Shown piece after piece: positions 59,737 to 64,000 of a stretch of 64,000 bases of DNA (the first letter of the stretch is position 1; each line of letters opens with the position of its first letter). Source of the DNA: Candidatus Saccharimonadota bacterium (lineage in GTDB: Bacteria > Patescibacteriota > Saccharimonadia > Saccharimonadales > Saccharimonadaceae); assembly GCA_905373795.1 (NCBI GenBank), contig CAJPUO010000001.1, positions 124,001 to 188,000 on the forward strand. The letters are read 5' to 3'. A program made the position numbers and the translations under genes. The notes under the pieces were generated by a model that made no database searches, was not told where the DNA came from, and worked only from the letters and a program-made list of their open reading frames with translations.

Positions 59737-60523
59737 TTTCGCTCCTAGATTTTTCTATATCAATAATAGTTAACAATTCATGCGCTGTAATCTGCGCTCC
59801 TAGTTTAGAATTGCTATGCTCGCGGTTTACTAAAGCGTAATGAGAAACATCTTCGTATTCAATTATAAACACAGCCGCTTCTGCTAATCTCGATATTGGA
59901 TCATTTCTTCCGCTTTTCACACGCTCAACTAGTTGCTTATAATTCTCAGGAAACATTGCAACTATTATCGAATTCATTTCTTTCTTTATTCTGGATGCTA
60001 TTTGTGCAGCACCGTGTTGGTCGTTCTTTAGAACAATTGGTTTATCGCCTTGATTCTTAGCTGCTTCACGCAAGCTCTCTAGTGGTGTGCCATAAAGATT
60101 ATTACAATATTGCTGACATTCAACTAGACCATATTTTTCTATGAGCAAGTCTACCTCATTCGTACCAACGACGCCCTCAATTCGATCCATCCACACGTAA
60201 GCATCTTCAGACTCTTCTACTCGACGCTTACGAGTTGTTGCAGTTCGTATATTTATAGGTTCTCTACCTATTTCTGACATTGCATTAATTACAGAATCTT
60301 GACCAGTACAAGAGGCGCTTATAAGTATGTTTACGTTAGGTAAGCCCTCAGAAATATTTGGTTGTGCAATCAAGTAAAATGCACGATTACCGAGGAAGTT
60401 CTCAATTGAACCGCAAACGGGAAATTCTGGAATAGGGAAATGTCTATCCAGATAATCTACTATTAATGAATCTTTATCTTCTCGTTTGTGTAAATCAAAT
60501 TTAATTCTTTCTAGATCAGTCAC
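59723..60523 (-). CDS. Guanylate-kinase-like protein with degenerate P-loop
   Basis: 266 residues, GTG start after AAAGGAAA. The body from ~residue 62 follows guanylate kinase in order: NVNILISASCTGQDSVINAM takes the place of the P-loop, TATTRKRRVEESEDAYVW is the GMP-binding TTR-x-R...Y segment, LVECQQYCNNLYGTP corresponds to E-W...N-x-Y-G-T, VLKNDQHGAAQI to D-x-Q-G-A-x-Q, and SIIVAMFPENYKQLVERV to the later core. The P-loop Gly/Lys are lost (SCTGQDS, Lys to Gln), while the GMP-contact Arg, Tyr, Glu and Asp remain. It may bind GMP or a related nucleotide without normal kinase activity. First gene of the island operon, with a 60-residue N-terminal extension of unknown role. Confidence 0.72.
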   Translation of the reverse strand: MTDLERIKFDLHKREDKDSLIVDYLDRHFPIPEFPVCGSIENFLGNRAFYLIAQPNISEGLPNVNILISASCTGQDSVINAMSEIGREPINIRTATTRKRRVEESEDAYVWMDRIEGVVGTNEVDLLIEKYGLVECQQYCNNLYGTPLESLREAAKNQGDKPIVLKNDQHGAAQIASRIKKEMNSIIVAMFPENYKQLVERVKSGRNDPISRLAEAAVFIIEYEDVSHYALVNREHSNSKLGAQITAHELLTIIDIEKSRSENENS

Positions 60524-60534
60524 TAGATTTCCTT

Positions 60535-60552
60535 TACATAAATCTTTATGTA
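60535..60552. repeat. 18-base inverted repeat in divergent promoter region (operator candidate)
   Basis: Perfect arms TACATAAA and TTTATGTA separated by TC. It lies 12 bases upstream of the GTG of the guanylate-kinase-like gene and 72 bases from the start of the divergent RHH-domain gene. Size and symmetry suit a ribbon-helix-helix dimer of dimers. Confidence 0.65.
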
Positions 60553-60623
60553 TGATATCTTATTACCATAGTAACCCCGTTCTTGTTTTAATGCAAGAGT
60601 ATATATCGTAAAGGAATCTTACC

Positions 60624-61202
60624 ATGCAAAAAACCAAAGTCTTTTTTAGCTGTTCAACTACTATGTTTACAGATCACGCACCACGTTATAGAAAAGTTAT
60701 TCAGACTATAAAAGATTCTGGATTTGATGTAATATCAAATATCAGCATAGAAGAGTTTGATAATCCAATAAAACATAAAGATTATTCACGCTATTCTGAC
60801 TCAAGTACCTATCAGGCAACTATAAAAAAAATGTTAGACGCTCAAATAGTGGTAATCGATGCGAGCGTACACAGTATGACTCTTGGGGTATTACTTGCGT
60901 ATGCTAGAGCCAACCATAAACCATGCCTGTTAATAACCAAAGAAAGAAAAAATGATACCCAAGACATGTTTGTGTCTGGCGCAACAGACTCTAGCTTTAC
61001 GTATGAAATATATAGCGAGGACAATATATCAAAAATCATTGAAGAGTTCTTGAGAAAATACACGATTAAAAGAACGAACCGAGTGAATTTCGTGCTTGAT
61101 AGCGATACTCTTAGTAGGCTAGACTGGCTTGCATTTAGAATGCATACCAGTAAAACTGAAATTATTAAGAGAGCACTAAGCAAATACGAGCCTGAAGATT
61201 AA
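60624..61202 (+). CDS. Nucleoside-deoxyribosyltransferase-like domain fused to ribbon-helix-helix domain
   Basis: 192 residues with AAAGGA before the ATG. Residues ~4-125 resemble nucleoside 2-deoxyribosyltransferase/TIR-like Rossmann folds: KVFFSCSTTMF, DAQIVVIDASVHSMTLGVLLAYARANHKPCLLIT. The place where that family has its catalytic Glu (x-E-L/I-G-x-A) reads L-L-A-Y-A here, so it may bind a nucleotide without cutting it. Residues ~145-190 (RVNFVLDSDTLSRLDWLAFRMHTSKTEIIKRALSKY) form a CopG-type RHH DNA-binding domain. A one-component regulator sensing a nucleotide or sugar nucleotide is the simplest reading. It is divergent from the island operon, with an inverted repeat between. Confidence 0.7.
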   Translation: MQKTKVFFSCSTTMFTDHAPRYRKVIQTIKDSGFDVISNISIEEFDNPIKHKDYSRYSDSSTYQATIKKMLDAQIVVIDASVHSMTLGVLLAYARANHKPCLLITKERKNDTQDMFVSGATDSSFTYEIYSEDNISKIIEEFLRKYTIKRTNRVNFVLDSDTLSRLDWLAFRMHTSKTEIIKRALSKYEPED

Positions 61203-61227
61203 GTCTATCATGTGATATAATTTTGTC

Positions 61228-61251
61228 ATGAAAGAAGTATTTAGAATATGA
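61228..61251 (+). CDS. Seven-codon leader ORF upstream of Nudix gene
   Basis: ATG at 61228 encodes MKEVFRI, then TGA at 61249-61251. TATAAT (61216-61221) ends six bases before this ATG, so the mini-ORF would be read as a leaderless start. Its stop overlaps the Nudix ATG as ATGA. This suggests translation enters at the leader and re-initiates on the Nudix gene. Confidence 0.5.
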   Translation: MKEVFRI

Positions 61252-61736
61252 GCCAGGATAGCGCAATAGCAGCCTACGGACAACAAGTAATAACTGCCTG
61301 TGCGGTAGTCAACAAATTTATAAACGGCAAGCCATCTATTCTTGTGGCAAAGCGAGCAGCGACTAAAAAGTTTTTACCAGGTAAATACGAACTACCTGGG
61401 GGTCATGTTGATTATGGTGAGAACCCAGAGGATGGTCTTAAGCGAGAGTTGCTAGAGGAGCTTAGGTTTGATGTAACGATAGGTAGTTTGTTCGCAGCTT
61501 TTACCTATATAAATGAAATAAAAGGCTCGCATTCAATTGAGCTCTTGTATTTTGCACAAGCTAAAGAGGGCTCAGAGCCGACAGTCAACCCAGAAGACCA
61601 CTCAGGCCTTTTATGGGTCAACGAAGACAATATAAATCTTGTAGAACAAGAAAATGGCAGCGACGATCAAGAATTACCATATCTAAAAAAGTCTCTACGC
61701 ATTCTTAACAATTATGAATCGATCAAATTAGGGTAA
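61248..61736 (+). CDS. Nudix hydrolase (island copy)
   Basis: 162 residues. Nudix box GGHVDYGENPEDGLKRELLEELRFDV at ~45-70: the G-x5-E-x7-RE-x-x-EE core is intact, but the late Gly of the box is Arg. VAKRAATKKFLPGKYELPGG precedes it, as in MutT/ADP-ribose-type enzymes. It has no good ribosome site of its own; the start is tied to the seven-codon leader. Substrate unknown, but its neighbours (nucleotide-like binding proteins) make a nucleotide or nucleotide sugar plausible. Confidence 0.88.
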   Translation: MSQDSAIAAYGQQVITACAVVNKFINGKPSILVAKRAATKKFLPGKYELPGGHVDYGENPEDGLKRELLEELRFDVTIGSLFAAFTYINEIKGSHSIELLYFAQAKEGSEPTVNPEDHSGLLWVNEDNINLVEQENGSDDQELPYLKKSLRILNNYESIKLG

Positions 61737-61779
61737 ACTAATGCTGGGTATGATGAAGCGTTGCACTTTATAAGTAGCT

Positions 61780-61795
61780 GCGGGCAGTTTTATAT
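61780..61795 (+). repeat. 16-base direct repeat, right copy
   Basis: GCGGGCAGTTTTATAT, identical to 57083-57098. It lies five bases before the TATAAT (61800-61805) of the transporter gene. Only a weak hairpin can form here, so it is not obviously a terminator in its own right. Confidence 0.7.
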
Positions 61796-61815
61796 AGCTT
61801 ATAATCACATAATTT

Positions 61816-62493
61816 ATGCAAAAATCTTTCAAATATTACGATATTATTCTGACAGTGTTCGCGGCGGTGCTGCTGATTTCTAATTTGGCAGGCACTAAGC
61901 TGATCGCTTTCGGTCCGATCACTACCGATGGCGGCGCGGTGCTGTTTCCGCTTGCTTATATTTTGGGCGATATTCTGACGGAGATTTACGGCTATAAATA
62001 CGCGCGGCGGGCGATTTGGACGGCATTTGGTATTATGCTGTTGGCAGTGGCAGCGTTTACGGTCGTGCGCTACATGCCGCCAGCCCCAGAGTATACCGCT
62101 CAGGCGTCGTACGAAGCGGTCCTAGGGTTTTTCCCGAGGATAGTCGCAGCCAGCTTGGCAGCGTTTTTGACCGGCTCGTTCCTGAACTCATTTGTATTAG
62201 CGAAGTTGAAAGTTAAAACGAAGGGCGAGAAGCTGTGGCTGCGGCTGATCGGCTCAACGTTTGTCGGCGAATTTTTCGACACTGTGGTGTTTGCTCTGGT
62301 GGCTTTCGGCGGTATTCTTCAGGGTACAGGCATGCTGGTATATATTTTAATTGGCTGGCTGTTTAAGACCGGGGTGGAAGTCGTATGTTTACCAATTACC
62401 TACCGCGTAATTGCCAAAATGAAACAGATTGAAAAAGTCGACACTTATGACAGTAAGACTGATTTTACACCCTTTAGGGTTGATTTGGATTAA
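61816..62493 (+). CDS. Queuosine precursor transporter family (YhhQ/VUT)
   Basis: 225 residues, six helices. Start YYDIILTVFAAVLLISNLAGTKLIAFGP, then GAVLFPLAYILGDILTEIYGYKYARRAIW, which is the diagnostic motif of the family (D-x-x-T-E-V/I-Y-G), and FVGEFFDTVVFALVAFGG later. Members import preQ0/preQ1 or queuine-type bases for tRNA modification. Leaderless start ten bases after TATAAT. No queuosine synthesis gene is in the window. Located at the right edge of the candidate island, and likely part of the ancestral backbone beside tRNA-Asn. Confidence 0.92.
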   Translation: MQKSFKYYDIILTVFAAVLLISNLAGTKLIAFGPITTDGGAVLFPLAYILGDILTEIYGYKYARRAIWTAFGIMLLAVAAFTVVRYMPPAPEYTAQASYEAVLGFFPRIVAASLAAFLTGSFLNSFVLAKLKVKTKGEKLWLRLIGSTFVGEFFDTVVFALVAFGGILQGTGMLVYILIGWLFKTGVEVVCLPITYRVIAKMKQIEKVDTYDSKTDFTPFRVDLD

Positions 62494-62551
62494 AGATTAT
62501 GAAAAGCCTATCCAGTGTCTTAGTTTATTAAGATTGCATATTTCGCGTTCT

Positions 62552-62569
62552 GTAAAAGCCTCGTTTTAC
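62552..62569. terminator. Possible shared hairpin
   Basis: Stem GTAAAA/TTTTAC around GCCTCG between the convergent transporter and PGDYG-like genes. AT-rich and weak, but suitably placed. Confidence 0.35.
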
Positions 62570-62579
62570 GTAAGTTAGC

Positions 62580-63164
62580 TTATTCTTTATCATTGCTTTC
62601 AGTGGTTGAGTTGTCTTTCTCATACGTCATCTCAAACGCACCTATATCAATAAGATACCTATCGTCGTTAATCTGACTTTCTACAATCATGCAATCAGCC
62701 CCGCCTGTCTGTTTGCCGCCCCACGGTGCATCAATAATGATCTCCTGGCCAGCCGGGTTCTTTATGCACTTCACAATATTTTTAGGCAAATACCTTCCGT
62801 CAGTAATCACGCCATTCTCATCCGTAAGCGGTTCATAGAGCTTTCTGAAATCATCAGCGCTTACAACATAGCGTTCACCCTTCTTGCCCGTAACAATTGC
62901 ATCGCCAGGATTTGCCGTGTTAATCGTCTCTACTCGCTCTGTTCCGTCTTCTTCTGTAATAATAGTCTTTATCTTCTGAGTGGTATCTGAGAATTCAACC
63001 TCAACGGCCTTGCTAGGATCTTGGACTTTGCTGTATGTTTCTCGTATATTTGAAAAATCTAACGTAGATACGTCCAGATGAACCGGTCCGTTCTCTTTGC
63101 CAAGTTCAGCCCAAGCAGCGGCATCTGGATTTTTGCTGCCATTATGTTCATAATTTTGTGTCAT
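62580..63164 (-). CDS. Protein with PGDYG-like domain
   Basis: 194 residues, GAGGAAGAG before the ATG. No signal or helix. Residues ~50-115 read VEVEFSDTTQKIKTIITEEDGTE..ETINTANPGDAIVTGKKGERYVVSADDFRKLYEP, resembling the PGDYG domain (short strands ending in PGDaIvTG..GE.y.v....F...Y). Other proteins with this motif are uncharacterised or linked to phage. The C-terminal ~80 residues contain two Cys and an acidic tail. It lies 63 bases after another unknown gene, probably the same transcript. Confidence 0.65.
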   Translation of the reverse strand: MTQNYEHNGSKNPDAAAWAELGKENGPVHLDVSTLDFSNIRETYSKVQDPSKAVEVEFSDTTQKIKTIITEEDGTERVETINTANPGDAIVTGKKGERYVVSADDFRKLYEPLTDENGVITDGRYLPKNIVKCIKNPAGQEIIIDAPWGGKQTGGADCMIVESQINDDRYLIDIGAFEMTYEKDNSTTESNDKE

Positions 63165-63227
63165 GCTTGTCTCTTCCTCGTGTCTAGCAAAAAGTACATT
63201 GTAAACCTTATATTAATTGTTTTTTCT

Positions 63228-63932
63228 TTATTTGTCAAGTGAATCTTTACGGGTTAGTTTACATTCCGAAGATTTATATTTTTCAGCCATAGGTTCGTAT
63301 ATATGCCTAAAAAATAATTTGCCTATAGGCGTAGGTGCGGGTGTCGTACTTCGCACAGCGTCCCATACAACATCACCTTCGTTCATGGCAGAATAGAATA
63401 CTGCGGGGAGTATGTGTACAGGACCTTTTATTATGGGGCTGTCATATTCATCATGACTATTATCTATGTATAAATTATATTCCGAGAGATAGAAGAGCAG
63501 AGGATTAATATTTTTAAGTTCTGAGATAATACCGGCGAGCATTATCCAATCTATTTTATTAGAAAGGTATGCGTCCACTGCATAACCCATTGCCTCAGCT
63601 TGTCTCTCGTCGCTTTGTAGGTCTAGTTGAGATATAACCAACCCTCTCAGTTTTGACTTGTCTTTCTTGCTTAATTTATCAAACTCCTCCATTGTATTAT
63701 TTCCAGTCTTTAAACCCTGAAGGAATGATTTGAGGTATTCTTTTCTGTAGTGATTTTTTGCCGAGCTAAAAAGGCGAGCTGTCGTTATTACCAGTTTACC
63801 TGCGGGTAACGACTCGATGAAATCGGCTGATGTAGTGCCAGCAAATGATTCGAGAAATTTTATCGATGCTTTATCTAAAAAAGGCTCTGTTAAGTCTGCG
63901 AGGTTGTCCACGTCTGCTTTTTTATTTAACAT
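63228..63932 (-). CDS. Hypothetical helical protein
   Basis: 234 residues, almost entirely helical and soluble. No family recognised. It contains a Lys-rich central part (EEFDKLSKKDKSKLRGL) and one Cys near the end. TACAAT at 63944-63939 is six bases upstream of the ATG, so a leaderless start is likely. Followed by the PGDYG-like gene. No signal peptide, no nucleotide-binding motif. Confidence 0.65.
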   Translation of the reverse strand: MLNKKADVDNLADLTEPFLDKASIKFLESFAGTTSADFIESLPAGKLVITTARLFSSAKNHYRKEYLKSFLQGLKTGNNTMEEFDKLSKKDKSKLRGLVISQLDLQSDERQAEAMGYAVDAYLSNKIDWIMLAGIISELKNINPLLFYLSEYNLYIDNSHDEYDSPIIKGPVHILPAVFYSAMNEGDVVWDAVRSTTPAPTPIGKLFFRHIYEPMAEKYKSSECKLTRKDSLDK

Positions 63933-64000
63933 ATAGCTATTGTAGTATAAGACTAAGATTTAATCGACTTATGATATTTCCGATCCCTTAACCTAAACCA

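Larger units (their letters stand above)
57083..61795. other. Candidate 4.7-kb genomic island next to tRNA-Asn
   Basis: Bounded by two exact 16-base direct repeats, the left one at the end of the tRNA-Asn transcript. The interior is more AT-rich than the flanks and holds accessory genes only: aminotransferase, oxidoreductase, guanylate-kinase-like, deoxyribosyltransferase-like/RHH and Nudix. No integrase is visible, so if mobile it was moved by other means or has lost its recombinase. Chance repetition of a terminator arm is the alternative. Confidence 0.4.

Noticed and set aside
1..64000. CRISPR array, insertion sequence, rRNA, tmRNA or RNase P RNA
   Set aside because: I looked for regularly spaced repeats, transposase motifs with terminal inverted repeats and conserved RNA cores and saw none.

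Overview
The window looks like one stretch of chromosome from a member of Candidatus Saccharibacteria (TM7, Patescibacteria/CPR). This is an inference from content: standard code with TGA stops, dense small operons with TGATG/ATGA junctions, many leaderless genes, a set of small two-helix T4SS-pilin-like proteins, a PrgI/VirB4/VirB6-type secretion cluster carrying its own wall hydrolases, and a surface-glycan region. Because rpmH, rnpA, yidC, jag, dnaA and dnaN are together, the window very probably spans the replication origin.

Layout. 1-4.7 kb: 3' end of valS, four tRNAs (Ser-TGA, Ser-GCT, Arg-GCG, Ser-CGA), a lone pilin-like gene, rlmH, a comF-type gene and a small heat-shock protein. 4.7-7.3 kb (minus strand): six more VirB2/T4SS-pilin-like paralogues. 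7.4-8.6 kb: tRNA-Asp and a Tat-type lipoprotein. 8.8-23.8 kb (plus strand): secretion cluster with two paralogous VirB6-like membrane proteins, PrgI, a VirB4 N-domain-like partner, the VirB4 ATPase, an NlpC/P60 hydrolase, a glucosaminidase/C39-like hydrolase and small membrane-anchored proteins. 23.8-28.7 kb: dnaN and dnaA (minus), then rpmH-rnpA-yidC-jag (plus), with DnaA-box-like 9-mers on both sides of dnaA.

28.7-56.6 kb is a cell-surface polysaccharide locus: GtrA/GT2 genes, a Wzm/Wzt ABC exporter with a large two-domain glycosyltransferase, secreted repeat proteins, a five-gene unusual-sugar operon (aminotransferase, oxidoreductase, ATP-grasp, epimerase, HAD), a gtr-like cassette whose third gene is broken, the dTDP-rhamnose genes rmlB-nudix-rmlC-rmlD and rmlA separated by decayed genes, two GT4 enzymes, a polyprenyl-phosphate sugar transferase and an O-antigen-ligase-like protein. 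A protease-less LexA-like repressor is divergent from the last gene.

57-61.8 kb, immediately after tRNA-Asn, is an AT-rich segment bounded by a 16-bp exact direct repeat. It holds an aminotransferase, a Gfo/Idh oxidoreductase, a guanylate-kinase-like protein that has lost its P-loop but kept the GMP-site residues, a divergent deoxyribosyltransferase-like/ribbon-helix-helix fusion with an 18-nt inverted repeat between them, and a Nudix gene preceded by a seven-codon leader ORF. This is the best candidate here for an undescribed cassette. The window ends with a queuosine-precursor-transporter-type gene and two poorly known genes.

Across the window a -10 hexamer repeatedly lies only 6-10 bases before the start codon, so leaderless mRNAs appear to be the main way of expressing first genes of operons, while internal genes use Shine-Dalgarno sites or stop-start overlaps.
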